64,000 nt of DNA from Bostrychus sinensis (GCA_020698575.1 CM036256.1:4209408-4273407), one strand, 5' to 3'; counted from the stretch's first letter, positions 45,546 to 58,896 are shown. The notes: generated by a model not told the origin, from the sequence alone. Translations and numbers: made by a program.

Positions 45546-46624
45546 AACATTTGTCTTTGAATATAATGTCTGTGTCTGTGTTCACTCTTTACTCGTCCCT
45601 AACACCACACAGAGAGCAGCACTGTGGAGTAAACAGTTTCAGGCAAAAACTCAGCTAATTGTGAGCTTTAAAAGATTCCTCAGTAAAGCTGCAACTAACA
45701 ATTATTTTGATAATCGATTAATTTGCTGATTATTAACAATCAGATAGTGAAGCACAAGTAAATGTGTTTTTTTTATATATTTTTTTTTACAAAATTTGAA
45801 CTAAATAAAGCTTCAAAGACTTTTCAGTTTTGCATTTGTACACAAAAAATGTTTTTCCCTCAAAAACACATTACATTTTCTCTTAAGATTTCTGTGATTT
45901 CTGTGTAATAATCCCTCTCAGCACTTGGCCTGTTTCAAACACTGAATATTCCAGTTAGCGATTAATCAATTACTAAATTAGTGGATGATTATTTTAATAA
46001 TCGATTATAATCAAGTAATCTGATTAGTTGTAGCAGCACTACTCCTTAGACAGAGGTATATAGATGATAAGCATGTGTTTTATAACATGTTTTTTTACTT
46101 TAATGAATGGAATATGGCAGCTGTTTTTAAGGCCAGATTTGACTCAAACGTACAGTGGGAAACTTTAGTGCACTACATTCAGTCGCGAGACATTCGGACA
46201 CCACTGTACTATGGCATAATTAGAGTTTTGTGCACTATGCAGCGATTGTTGAGACTTTAGCCTCTTTGCTTTTCTCTTTGTTGCTCATGTTCTATGAAAC
46301 ACACAAAACTCTACATTTATTAACCAGTAGCCTCATATTAAATATCAGCTAAAAGGTTGTTTTTTTGTCCCTTTGCTGATCCCTGAGCGTTTCTCCACTG
46401 TCCCTGTCCTCATGTCCACTGGTTTCTTCAGGAGCTTAAGTTGTCGCAGCCGACTATGTGCTATTTACTACAACCTTTATGACACATGCAACATATTCTA
46501 ACATCAGTTTTTCTTTTTGATGCTATTAAAACAATATCTAGGCTTCAGTTTAGCTCAGCATAGAAACTCTCGGGTCCTGAATGACTGTCGGCCGCTATAA
46601 AAACTGAAGGTATGATTGATTCAG
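45546..46624. other. no gene; contains hAT-like MITE relic at 45688-46036
   Basis: 45688-46036 has ends GCTGCAACTAACAATTATTT and TCTGATTAGTTGTAGCAGC, related to the element at 14274-14709. The remainder is unremarkable AT-rich sequence; the frame 46075-46260 is unsupported. Confidence 0.5.
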
Positions 46625-46870
46625 GACATGGAGGACACGGTGGCTGAGGGGATAGCGCTGCTGCTGCCTTTTACTAAGGAGGTTGTGGGTTCGATCACCT
46701 GAGTGGAGCGTGTTGTGTTGCTGTGGGGTCTCTCCTCTTCCTCCCGCCTCTCTCCCAACACAGTCATGTACAGGAGAACTGGAGCCCTGTAAATATGTTC
46801 AGGATGTGCCCCGCCTAAGGCCCGTAGCTGCTGGGATCGGCTCTGACCACCCACGGCCTCTAAGAATATG
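46625..46870 (+). mobile_element. tRNA-derived SINE with L2-type tail
   Basis: The head ACACGGTGGCTGAGGGGATA and B box GTGGGTTCGATCACC are followed by a body and a tail GCCCCGCCTAAGGCCCGTAG. It is a diverged, plus-strand relative of the SINE at 20554-20925. Confidence 0.7.
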
Positions 46871-47068
46871 AATGTTTTTTTTAAGACACAGCCTTTTCAA
46901 CAACTCCTCTGAAGGTCTTTATAGAGCTGCAGCTATCTCTGTGTTGTTTTTGCCTCATAAAAAAACTCATTATGGCACCACTTCTTCCTGATTTGAAGTG
47001 TTTTTATCTGTCACACTGCTACATTCAGGTCCACTCTGTCTCTCAGGTCCTTTATGTGGAGGAGTGCA

Positions 47069-47983
47069 GCAACTGATAATGTAATAACTGTCAAAAAATG
47101 TAATACCTGCCAATAATGTAATAAGTTATTACATCATTGGCCTAGCATAAAAAAATCCCTTGAAAATGTAATAACAGCAGCCTATAATGTAACAATACAT
47201 CAACAGGACTGAGGGAAGTTTTATTTTTGTTTGTTTTTTTGTTTTGTTTTGTGCAGTTTGCTCATCCATAATAGGTTTAGTGGATGGCAGAGTTAATTAT
47301 GATTGTAAGACCAAGAATTTTTCTTGTACAAAATGTTCTATTTAAAGTATTATTAATTTGCTTAGGTTTGTCTGTGAAGACTCTGAGTCATCCAAGCTGT
47401 CTAAATCTAGAGCAGGGTACTGTTCAGATTTTTTAATACCAGTTCTTAAATAATACCTGTTTTTGATACCGGTGCCTGAGCGATACTTTTTCTGATATCT
47501 ATGGTGAGTTAATTCATCTTCTACAATCACAAAACACAATAATATTCACTAAACAACCAATTTTTGGAGTAAAATGTTTGGCTGTAGGTTAAAACCAGTA
47601 GTTTGTCTGATTTATTTTGTGTTATTTATTTGATTCAAGCAAGTATTGAAACTTGGTGTTGAATAAAAACTTTTTGTTTTTGTATACCGGTAGTGTCAAA
47701 ACTTTCCTTTTGACACCACAAAGGTATTGTTTAACTGTACCCAGCCCTGTCAAAATCACAACAAAAACATTTAAAAATAAATGAACAGGACTTGTTTTGT
47801 CTTTTATCCAAGAGACTTTTTATGTTTTGTCAGTGTCTCTGTTGGATGTTGCAGAGTCAATGTAATTGCCTCAAAAACTTTAGTACATTATTGGCAAGTT
47901 ATTATTCTCTTTATTACATTTAAAATCTCCAGAGTTATTTCTTTATTGTCAGGTGTTACATTATTGCTTGTTACAGGTTGTTC
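47069..47983 (+). mobile_element. element family G (AATAATGTAATAAG), copy 1, interrupted
   Basis: The left part is GCAGCAACTGATAATGTAAT then GCCAATAATGTAATAAGTTA. The right part is ACATTATTGGCAAGTTATTA and ATTGCTTGTTACAGGTTGTT. The second copy is at 57947-58890. A hAT-like MITE is inserted at 47408-47749. Confidence 0.6.
47408..47749. mobile_element. hAT-like MITE, TAGGGCTGGGTAC type, copy 2
   Basis: The ends are TAGAGCAGGGTACTGTT and AACTGTACCCAGCCCTG. Flanks TCTAAATC (47400-47407) and TCAAAATC (47750-47757) differ at one base. The family G copy at 58.7 kb shows the empty site. Confidence 0.8.
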
Positions 47984-48414
47984 TTTGTAACTTCCAGCTC
48001 TCACAGTGTTACCATAATAATCTGTCCCACTGTAAATGCATTGACTTGAAAATGCACTCGCTCCGACCACCTCCTCTCTCTCCGTCAGCTCCAGACAGCC
48101 AAGTACACCACTCTGCATGAATTAAATCCAGCGCCACTGCCAATCTATTCAGCGCGATGTAAAAAGAAAAAAGAAAAAAGAATTGACTGCTGGGTGCTGG
48201 GTACAAGCCGTGTGTTGTGGCCTGTCTGTGCTTCCATACTTAGAGCCGTGACAGACTCAAGGTGCTAAGGATCTGAATCACGTCTTCATCTGAATTCACT
48301 GTCAGCTGGTCATTTCGGTCCCCACCTCCGTCGCACATCCCACCGCCTGAGCTGTTTGCCCGTGTCTGCTTCACTATTGTAGGAACTGACAGGATCCCTC
48401 TCGCTCTCTCACAG

Positions 48415-48656
48415 TCAGATATAGCTCGGGCAGTAGACGGAAGTGTGGAAGGAGAAACGGGAGAAGAAGAAGAAGGAGAAGAAGAGAGTAAAATGGTGGA
48501 GACACTGAGTGGAGAGAGAGCGGGAGATGCCTACGCTGCTCCGCGCTGAACTCTGAGTAGAATTATAAAAGTCAGTGGGCGATAAGATCCTCTCGGTCTG
48601 ACGTACGAAGCGGAGGGGGCTGTGCAGATGGCAGAGCAGGGAGCAGAATCACAGAG
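48415..48656 (+). CDS. probable first coding exon of an unidentified plus-strand gene
   Basis: A strong acceptor (pyrimidine-rich CTCTCGCTCTCTCACAG) precedes 48415 and a donor (ACAGAG then GTACAG) follows 48656. Within the exon, ATG at 48628 in good context (TGTGCAGATGG) opens MAEQGAESQ plus two bases of the next codon. An upstream ATG at 48493 gives a short closed frame (MVETLSGERAGDAYAAPR), which would act as an upstream ORF. The segment is purine-rich and less AT-rich than its surroundings. It may be joined to the CpG-island exon ending at 32241. I do not recognise the protein and could not find the following exon before the window ends. Only bases 48628-48656 would be coding. It could also be noncoding. 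Confidence 0.4.
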
Positions 48657-50150
48657 GTACAGTAATAGAACTGACGAGATTTAACTTCGCCGAGGATCGC
48701 GTCTCCTCTCCTCGCTGCGATCAAGCTCAGTCAAACGAGGAGTTTCTAACTGAAGGTTTATGGTTTAGGTTGAACAAACCCGGACCGTGCTCACAGCCCG
48801 ATTAGGCCTCACAGCTGGAAATGTCCTTAATCACAGTGAGGTGTAATCATGCAGCAACAGTCCCACAACAGACCATCCCGGTGTTAGTGCCACTGAGGTA
48901 GCTCCAGAATAAGACGTCCACTGGTTATAATCAGATTAGGAAAGTCTACCAGGTCACATGCTTTTATACTGCAGGACCTCAACTGTTGCAGGACATCTGT
49001 AAGCGACCCCACACTCAGGATTATTGTGTAAAATGTGTTTCCAGACTGCAGTACAGCTGTTCTTACGCACTATCCTTTTCTTTCACCGCTGCCTCAGACG
49101 ACCCAAAAGCAGAATCTTACCTGTTCAAGGCCGCTGCTTTCTTTCTGTGAATTAAATAAAAGTCACTGTGAGTTCTCTCCCTCCCACCGGCTTCAGACTC
49201 TAAATGTGCCCCTGTAGTGAGTGAGAGTGAATGTTGGTCTGTCAGTGTGCGTCACCTGAGCGAGGCGAACGCATCAGGGAAACGTTTTTACTTCAGCTTC
49301 TCTTGAACCTCTGGCGTTGGCATCCTGGTGGCTCGTAATGAGACATATTTTTCAGGTTTGAAGGATCACTGGCTCTGAAGGACCGTGAGTTAGGACTTTG
49401 ACTTGTGCTTGGAAAAAGGCCTGAGTTTGCAATGCCTCACTAAAATCAGCACGGGTCTATTATGCCACGTTCACACTGCAGGTCTTAATGCTCAATTCAG
49501 ATTTTTTGCTGGAATCTGATTTTTTGCGTGGCTGTTTACTTTACAGTTTAAATGTGACCTCCATCAGTTTTGTGTGTGAACCATCTCTGGCCCTAAAGTG
49601 ACCTGGATACGCAACAAAAGACCGGATGGAGCATGGAGCGGTGGGACTGTGATGTGAGAGGCTTCACTGACTGTTTATCCATAATTTTGGGATATTAAGG
49701 AAGATGTTTGACTACATCTCCTCAATCCTAATTTCTTAATATTTCTCATCTCATTTCTCCTCAGTACAGTTACGATTCGACCCCTCATGTTTAACCCTCC
49801 TACACCCTAAGACATTTTTTGATGTCTTGCACCTGTTTTTTGTGGATAACTTTTGCTGTGTTTATTCAAATGGCATAGATTTGCCTCAGGTGTGAATTTT
49901 TGGATGAATTTTCAGATTTCAGGATTTTTTTTTTTTTTTTTTTTTAATCCTCTTAAAAAGGTGTCTAAAAAAATCACACCTTTACCCCTAAGACATTTTT
50001 TTGTGCCACTGACTCTTATTAAAACAACATTTTTATTATCCACAGTCACTGCAATATAATTTCACATTTTTATCAAGTATTTCATGGATTCATGACAGTG
50101 AGGGATTGGAATTTTAGTATTTATTGTTTTTTACTAGGTGGCGCCATTTC
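48657..50150. other. probable intron, no exon recognised
   Basis: Ordinary sequence with a poly-T run near 49925-49945. Open frames 49035-49217 and 49853-50059 are unsupported. Confidence 0.4.
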
Positions 50151-50158
50151 CCCCATAT

Positions 50159-50894
50159 TAGGGATGCACTGATACCACTTTTTTTCAAACCGATACGAGT
50201 ACTTCCATTTAAGTACTCACCGATACCGAGTACCGATACGAGTACTTATATAGGGGTAACTTTATAGTTTATACAGTCACACTGCTGTATCTCATTCATC
50301 CCATACCGTGCCGTCTTTTTGCCGTCTGTCCCCGCTCTGCGATGCTAAGTTATTTTGTGGTTTGAACACAACTAACCATGGCTAAAATTTGCTGAATATG
50401 GACATGTTATACCTCATTTGAAAGCTTAGATTCTCCTCTATTCAGTCGCTAAAATAATTTTAAAGACAGATTGAGCATCTGCGCATAACCAGCGGAGATT
50501 CGCCAAGACATACAGCAGCTAACACAGCAGCTAATACAATTAGCAACGGTACTTCTTAAACTTTATCAGACAACAACTGCTTCGTGCTTATATAATTTTC
50601 GGGACAACTAGGACAACAAAAGGACAACAGCTTAAGTTTTAAAACTCACGTATGATTTGGGATAAGTCTGGTTGAGGAGAATGTAAGCTCAGCTTTGCTT
50701 TTATCTCCATACAGTACACTTTGAAATCCAACCACAGGTTTCTCACTGCTCAGCTGAGAGGGGAAGGTCACGTGCCAGCACTGTAGTGGTATCGGTTGTT
50801 GGTATCGGGCCACTTTTATGAATACGAGTACAAGTACTTGGACATGGTATCGGTACCGATACCCGATACTGGTATCGGTATCGGTGCATCCCTA
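50159..50894. mobile_element. hAT-like element with perfect 8-bp target duplication
   Basis: The ends are TAGGGATGCACTGATACC and GGTATCGGTGCATCCCTA. CCCCATAT lies directly outside both (50151-50158, 50895-50902). Subterminal repeats of ACCGATACGAGTACTT lie on both sides. It is 736 bp long with no transposase frame. Confidence 0.93.
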
Positions 50895-50902
50895 CCCCAT
50901 AT

Positions 50903-52970
50903 ATGTTAGACAGAGGTATAAATGTGGAGATGGCCACATTAGTGTTTGTATAAATGATCAAGCCTAGAAGGCAAATAAAAAACATTTTCTGAACTAAAAT
51001 GATTTGAGTGTGTTTTAGGGTTGTCATAAATTGGTGTGAAAGTGTTTGTTGAGAAATGAGTTTGTTTGTGTTTGTGTGAGCACAAATCCAAAATGTAGTT
51101 CTTACAGAGATGTGCACATCAGGGCAAAGTAGAAAAAGGTCCCAGACTGAGCAGAGGCAGAGGTTTGTGCTGGATGTGTCTGCACCACACAAACTGGAAT
51201 TTAAGGCTTACATTTCATAAACAGAAAGAATTTTTGCTGTGTATGATGAAGACTGAAGTTAATCACTGTAACCATGAAAAAAAATTGAATTATTGACTAT
51301 TAGATAATTTTGCTATGGCAGTCTTTATTGGTGCATTTTTTTGTGCTTAGGGCGAAAGGCGTGACTAAAAAGTTAGAGCATCAACAGGACTGTCACCTTA
51401 AATATTAATTAGGTTTAAAACCTCACTTTTTTTGACTGACCTGCTCCATCAGCGCTGTCTGTCATGTCTGTTATCATGTGATCTGTTCCCACCTCTCCCA
51501 GAGCAGAATTTGTCTGAGTGTTGCATTTCAGTGACAAAAAAAGTCAGGAAAAATGCGACTTGGCGGTTCAGACTGCAGTCACGTTGTAAAAAATCAGATA
51601 CATATCTGATTTAGGAGCAGCACATATGAACGTGGCTTGAGTTGCATTTGAAAAAATCAGATTTGTGCTGTTCACACAAAAACATCAGGTATGGGTCACA
51701 TTTGGGCAAAAAAAGTCAGATTTGGGCCACTTTTGCCTTCAGTCTGAACGTAGCCTAATACAGAGTAGCCCCAAATCTCAGAAGTATTAAAATGGTTTTA
51801 AATTTGATCTTGCCAAAATCAAGGCCTTAAAGGTATTAAATCATATAGGCAGGTAAAATTAAATAAAATTGTCAAATTGGGACATTTAAGTCAGATTTTT
51901 CAGTGTTGTCAAAAATATACTTTAGTTAATTAATACTTTATAAATAAAAACAGAGAAGTTTGTCTTTCTGGAGTTGGATGTGAATTTGGTAAAAATTCTA
52001 CCAAGAGGTTTACAAAAACCTTAAGTCATCTACTTAAATGTGCCTTTATTTTTAAGTTTTTAAAGTTTAGTGTTTTGTTTATATGGCAGTGTAATGCTGC
52101 AGGCACATTTGTTGAAAAAAGCACCTCCACAATACATAAAATACCGCTGATACCACTCCTATGATTCTGTTTTGAGATTTTTAATGCAGAACTGGAGATA
52201 TTTCACCTGAATTAGACTTTTAAATACAACCACTGAGTTACAATGAGAGTAATACTGACATTTTATAAGTGTATTTATACAAATTATTGTTCTTTTGCCG
52301 GCAATGTTGGCATTTAATTTTATTCTGAGTGGCATCAAAAAGTCCTAAAAAAGGTCCTAAGTTTTAGGGCTTTTAGGCTATTTGGGAAAAACATGCCATA
52401 ATCAATAACTATGTATAATTTAGCAATAACAATATTATTACAATATTTTAAAATAGGGCCTATATTCTGACACAGTAAGTTAAATTCACTTAAAAGAAAA
52501 ATGTGGGGTCACAAGTCAGAACTTAACACAGTCTAAACCAGGAATAAAACAAGGCTAAACTGTAACTAAATTAAGGAAATTACCTCTAAAACTGGACTTT
52601 TTAAACATTTTTATTTAGTCACAATGCATTTTCTTTTAAGGCTCTGCTGGAAAATGATTCTTCAGTGTAAATCTGTGAATAACATTACCATCGAGAAACC
52701 CAGAGGCAGATCTGCCTGCAGCGCACTGCTCCTGCAGCCTGCGTGAACAACCAAATACACAGCTGCACTCGACGCATCCAGAGCCCTACAACAGGACTTT
52801 TGCCCGATTTGAACACCATTCACAAACAAACTGAGTCTGTACGAGTCAGTGTTGCAGGGAGTCGTCGCGTTGGCCCATGAACCTGTGTGTGCAGTTTAAA
52901 GACCGGACCTCAGCCACAGTCTGTCACATGTTTGGATTTTAACGCCCACTCTGGATGCACTTGTGTGGTG
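50903..52970. other. no gene; scattered repeat relics
   Basis: Includes a relic at about 52395-52680 of the TAGGGCTGCACAATAT family (ACATTTTTATTTAGTCACAA, GATTCTTCAGTGTAAATCT shared with 30.1 and 35.9 kb). Open frames at 50743-51192 and 51432-51614 have no recognised features. Confidence 0.45.
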
Positions 52971-53638
52971 TAGGGCTGGGTACTGTTAACAAAACATTTG
53001 TGATATCGAATGAAAAGTTACAATACTACTGGAGATAAAAAATATTTCTTATTCAATACCAAGTTTCAATCCCTAGTGGGACCTTTAATGTTCCTTTGCA
53101 TGAATCACATAAATAACACAGAATAAATGATACAAATCTACTGGTTTTAACTTGTAGCTCAGAATTTTGCTCCAAAAAAGTATTCAGTATTATTGTGTTT
53201 TATGTAGTTTGTAGTCAACCAAAGAAATTGTTAGTCGAGAGAAGTTATGCCCAGTGCAGTGATTAATTGACCAAAATCGACCAAAGGACACATGTGGGAC
53301 TTATCAGAGTCTGACACAAAAAAGTGACTTTACATTAATTAGGTGATACAATATTTACAAAAGATGGATGCGAAATTCATTGTTATCTAAAAATCATCTG
53401 TTATATTAAATAAAATGAAAAATAAAAGTTAGAACGTAGTAAATTAGAGTTGCTTTTTTAATGCAAAGAATTGATGCAACTAATCGGCCAATGAAATAAG
53501 AGCTCACCGATTAATCGACTAAGCCTAGTTTTATGATTGTAGAGGATGATTTAGCGAACCATAGGTATCAGAAAAAGTATCACTCATGTATTGTTTAAGA
53601 ACTGGCATCTAAAAAAATCTGAATGGTACCCAGCCCTA
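52971..53638. mobile_element. hAT-like MITE, TAGGGCTGGGTAC type, copy 3
   Basis: The ends are TAGGGCTGGGTACTGTT and AATGGTACCCAGCCCTA. Flanks GTGTGGTG and GTGTGAGG match at six of eight positions. An internal segment (about 53200-53530) resembles the GATTAATCGACT relics at 30.75 and 36.7 kb and is probably another insertion. Confidence 0.75.
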
Positions 53639-56390
53639 GTGTGAGGTGGACCATAGTTCTGCTCTGAAACTCACAAAGCATGACCACGATAGTGCACAGT
53701 GAACAGTGATATCACTCAGACACAGCCCAGGTGCAGTGGTTAAATGTGTGACCCCAGTCTCTCAGCCGTCAGAACTAAATCTGCTGAAACCGGTCGTTAG
53801 CGTGAGCTCCTGGTCTTTTCAAAATCTGTAAGGACGAAGAAAGTCATGTGGGCCCATAGCTGCTGGGCCAGACTCAAGCCTCCAACACGAATAAACCGAA
53901 GAAAATGAACAAATACATGAATTAAAGAAGGCTCATAGCTGATGTGTCGCTGCAAGCACTTTCTGGACGTTTCAGTTTTTTGGCTGTTTGTTGCAGACAG
54001 ACAGCTCCTCAAAGCGTCGCCGTTAGAATAATGACGCTGATCTGAAGAGAGTGTGGCGCTGGCTTGTTTTTGTCAAAGTGGGGGAAGCCAGCCAACTACC
54101 TGTCTGCTGCCTCTGAGAGTGACTCAAAGCCTTTTTGTTCCACACTTTTCTATTTGTCCAAAAATAACCTGATCCGAGTTCTCCATCCTCCTACACACAA
54201 CATCAGCGCCTGCCTGCCTTCCTCTCTCTCCAGCGAGCAGCCCAGATACCGCCACCGGCCACCGCTTTTAAAGACATTTCTTGGTGAATACATGTAAATG
54301 CACTACCTGTGAAAGACTAGACAGCATATGGGCAGGGAATGTTTAAGAGGAGCTCACACTGCAGAGAAAGTGAGGCTGCATTAAGTAGCTATGGCTGAGT
54401 ATGGTCAAGGAAGCAAAAATATATGCACATAAATCTTGACTCACTATTTTATTAAAGCAGATACAAATGTTATTGTTTAGACCTGGTTTACTTTATCTGG
54501 AGCCTTGTTTATTAGTTTTAAATTAATTTAACTAATTTAACTTTATTGCAGTCTCGGTCTTGGATGCATGTTTATTATTGTGCAAAATACAACAGACCTG
54601 GAGTTGTGTTGTGTTTCATTAATGTTTATTTTAGTAATGTTGTTTTCTCTGAGGCCTCAGAAAACAGTGAGCTCTGTCTGCTTCAAATTTTGCTTCAAAC
54701 TTTTTTTATTCGCTCCATTAATTTAGTTTTCACTGGTTTGGTTTGGTCTGGAACCCTGAAAGTCTTGGTCTTGTCTTGGGCTTGGTTCACTCTGGTCTCA
54801 GACTGGTCTTGGTCTCAGTTAGTCTGGTCTGGATGGTTGGTTAATGAATGATGGATCATGGTTAATGAAAACTTGTTTTTCTGTTATGAAGCCATGAGAC
54901 TGGATAGTGCTGAATGTGGAATACTTTTACACAGTTCAAAAGTAAAATCTGCAGCATTTCAATATTCTCAGTTACAAATTGTAAACCAGCTTGTTGAGTT
55001 TAGTCTCCTCTGTGTGAGTTCCTGTTATGGTAAAAGCCAGTGCTAGTGGGAAAGTACCCAGAGCCTGAACGATACTGAAAAAATATCTAATTTCTGATTT
55101 TTCTGACAGATATTGCAGTTGTGATTAGATTGGCGATATATATATTTTTTAACTCAGTGCACAGTCCACAGTTTACATTTTAAGCCTGTGATGGAGCACT
55201 GACACTGAGAGAAAACTGAAGTATTCACTGCTGGACTAATGCAAAGAATCACAGGCCTTTCAGATCAGGTCTGCAGAGGTTTGAACTACAGCTGTAGTTA
55301 GATTAAAACATATTAAGACTCTGCAGAGACGGGATATTTTGCTCTCTGCAGGGAAAATTATATCACACAAATAATTGCAGCCTTTGAGATTTGCTAATTA
55401 CAATAATTAAAATTGCAATTTCGATCCGATTTCGATTAATTGTGCAGCCCGACTGTGCAAAGCCTCAGAGACACGCAGCATTCAGTAAACAGGTGTCAGT
55501 GAAGGAGCCTAACATCCCAGCAGCGGTAACAGATACAGAACATTAAAACCAAACTCACACCAGGTCTGTGCTCATTCACTTTATGTTCAGTGATGTTAGG
55601 GTCATTATTATGTGTTTGTTGCCCTGTGTCTTCTGTTGCAGCGGTCTCTGGCCCCTGACAGGAGAAAAAATCCCCAGGACCCCCTCGTGGCGTTCTCTGC
55701 TCCTGATCAACTTGACTTACTTCATTTCAGGAGTTTTAAACGTCCTAAAACCAAATGTAGGCTAAGTGAGGGTTATTCACTCAAAATGCTTATTTTATTT
55801 GCGTAGTGGTTTCCATTAACATTAATGTTAATGCTCCCCCAATGTATGTCCCCGCACTTCAATTTTAGAATGGTGATTTTTATTATATTAGAAAGTGTGT
55901 GGATTACTTCTGTGTTGTTCCCTCCTCTGACCTGCAGGGGCTACAGATGTAATGGAGCCTTTGGGCCTTTGATAAGTTCATCAATACCCACTGTCCCTTT
56001 TAAAAAGAGATGAATAAAGTTTAATCTAAGTTCAGTCTAATCTAAAACATAAACTAATCACTGCAGGCATCTGTTTGTCATCCATACACAGTGATAGCTG
56101 TGTTTTTCTGCTCCTTTAAACAGAACATCAGCAGCATTTGACGACCTGCCTGTGTGGTTTATGAGAGCCTCATGTATAGTTCTTTGTACGATGACAGCAT
56201 GGCTATTTTTATCTTCTGCTGTGTGGTTAAAAGTTGATGTAAAGGAAGCTGGAGCTGAAATGGCACAGCTCTGTGTCATGTTATAAACACACTCTGTGCA
56301 GTTATATTTCCTTTGTTGGATTAGATATTATAATAACAATCCAACGGGCGCTATGTGAATCCTCTTTAACACAGCACACACTTCAAAACA
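53639..56390. other. no gene recognised
   Basis: Mixed sequence with a GGTCTTGG-rich stretch at 54740-54830. A CTTCTGTTGCAG acceptor-like site near 55640 is followed by open sequence, but neither family resemblance nor a matching donor was found. Confidence 0.4.
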
Positions 56391-56395
56391 CGAAA

Positions 56396-57540
56396 CCAGG
56401 ACTAAACCAGGACTAAACCAGGTCTATACCAGGACTAAACCGGGACTAAACCAGGACTAAACCAGGTCTATACCAGGACTAAACCGGGACTAAACCAGGA
56501 CTAAACCAGGTCTAAACTAGGACTAAACCAGGACTAAACCAGGACTAAACCAGGTCTATACCAGGACTAAACCGGGACTAAACCAGGACTAAACCAGGAC
56601 TAAACTAGGACTAAACCAGGACTAAACCGGGACTAAACCGGGACTAAACCAGGACTAAACCAGGACTAAACCAGGACTAAACTAGGACTAAACCAGGACT
56701 AAACCAGGTCTATACCAGGACTAAACTAGGACTAAACCAGGACTAAACCAGGTCTATACCAGGACTAAACCAGGTCTATACCAGGACTAAACCGGGACTA
56801 AACCAGGACTAAACCTGGTCTATACCAGGACTAAACCGGGACTAAACCAGGACTAAACCAGGACTAAACTAGGACTAAACCAGGACTAAACCAGGACTAA
56901 ACTAGGACTAAACCAGGTCTATACCAGGACTAAACCGGGACTAAACCAGGACTAAACCAGGACTAAACCAGGACTAAACTAGGACTAAACCAGGTCTATA
57001 CCAGGACTAAACCGGGACTAAACCAGGACTAAACCAGGACTAAACTAGGACTAAACCAGGTCTATACCAGGACTAAACCGGGACTAAACCAGGACTAAAC
57101 CAGGACTAAACCAGGACTAAACTAGGACTAAACCAGGTCTATACCAGGACTAAACCGGGACTAAACCAGGACTAAACCAGGACTAAACCAGGACTAAACC
57201 AGGACTAAACCAGGACTAAACCAGGACTAAACCAGGACTAAACTAGGACTAAACCGGGACTAAACTGGGACTAAACCAGGACTAAACCAGGACTAAACCA
57301 GGACTAAACCAGGACTAAACTAGGACTAAACCAGGACTAAACCAGGTCTATACCAGGACTAAACCGGGACTAAACCAGGACTAAACCGGGACTAAACTGG
57401 GACTAAACCAGGACTAAACCAGGACTAAACCAGGACTAAACTAGGACTAAACCAGGACTAAACCAGGTCTATACCAGGACTAAACCGGGACTAAACCAGG
57501 ACTAAACCAGGACTAAACCAGGTCTATACCAGGTCCAAAC
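56396..57540 (-). repeat. 1.1-kb 11-bp array CCAGGACTAAA
   Basis: About 104 tandem units of AGGACTAAACC with recurrent variants GGGACTAAACC, AGGACTAAACT and AGGTCTATACC in a semi-regular higher-order order (roughly 60-80 bp blocks containing one AGGTCTATACC). Confidence 0.97.
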
Positions 57541-57946
57541 CACAGCTAAACTCTGAGCTGGTCCAGTTTTAGTCCATAATTCTCAGTTTTATTTGAAGAT
57601 GGGACTTGAGAACTGACAGAGGCTAAGACAAGAGGAAAGATTCTTCAAATATCCTGCATCTGGAAACATTCAGAGCACGTTTGACATTTTAAAAACAATT
57701 GAGAATCTGCTGGTGGTAAATTCAGGCTTTAAGAGCTCACTTCGCTGACACAGGTGTAATCAGCATATCTCCCATGATGCACGCTGTTCAATCTAACACA
57801 GAAATCAGAGGCATGCGGGCGTGTTTACAGTTTACTGCTGCGATCATTAATACAATTAAAGACTTTTTTTACACTAATCCCTGTTGAAATGATTGTGCAC
57901 ACTGTGGGTAAGAGACTGATATTACTATAAAACAATACAGACACCA
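57541..57946. other. no gene
   Basis: Short spacer between the 11-bp array and a family G element, without recognisable features. Confidence 0.4.
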
Positions 57947-58890
57947 ATGTAGCAACCGATAATGTAATAATGGCCAATAATGTAATAATTTTGGCAGTTT
58001 TAAATGTAATAAAGCCAATAACATAATGCCAATAATGTAATAAGTTATTACAATATTGGCCTAGCATAAAAAACATCTTTTGAAAATGTAATAACTGCAG
58101 CCTATAATGTATTAATACATCAATAGCGTTGCATTTCTTGTAAACAAGATGTTTTCTTTTTGTTTGTATTTCATTAATTTATTTAGTTTTATTTTGTTTT
58201 GTGCAGTTTGCTCATTAAAAATAGGTTTAGTGGATGGCATAGTTAATTATATATTATTGTTATTATTGTGAGAGCCAGTTTGAAAGCCAGTTTATGAACA
58301 CTTTATAAACATTGCACTCGCTCATCACATGGTCACTTTATTAACATGTTAATCATGTTAATATTATCTTATCTATCTGCACTGACAGATTGCATTATTG
58401 TTCTGTTGTTATCGCCTAATTTATCTGGCTATTTAACTTAGAAAAATTATTCCTTTGCATGCCCTTATACTTTGTATTTTATATTTTTAAAGTTTCTTTT
58501 TTATCATAGTGATATTTTTTATTATTATTAGTAGTGTTATATGTTGCACATCAGCACGGAAACACGTTCCTAGTCTGTGAATTGTGTTGTTCACTGACAA
58601 TGGCAATAAAAATCTTCTGATTCTGATTCTGATAATTCTTACTTGTACAAAATGTTGTATTTAGATTAGAATATTATTAATTTGCTTAGGTTTATCTGTG
58701 AAGACTCTTTGACATCTGAGCTTTCTAAATCACAACAAAAACTTTAAAGAATAAACTGGACTTGTTTTTTAGAGTTTTAGATGTTTTGTCTCTAATTCGA
58801 GAGACTTTTTATGTTTTGTCAGTGTCTCTGTTGGAAGGTGCATAGTCAGCGTTATTGCCTCAGAAATATTATTACATTATCTTTTGTTAG
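57947..58890 (+). mobile_element. element family G, copy 2
   Basis: Left blocks GTAGCAACCGATAATGTAAT, GCCAATAATGTAATAAGTTA and GGCCTAGCATAAAAAACATC are shared with 47069-47983. It lacks the hAT insertion, so CTTTCTAAATCACAAC (58725-58740) is the empty site. It ends in or next to a Tc1/mariner relic. Confidence 0.6.
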
Positions 58891-58896
58891 ACACCG

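Noticed and set aside
55568..55806. Possible exon after a CTTCTGTTGCAG acceptor
   Set aside because: No donor at a sensible distance, no recognisable peptide, and overlapping frames of equal quality.
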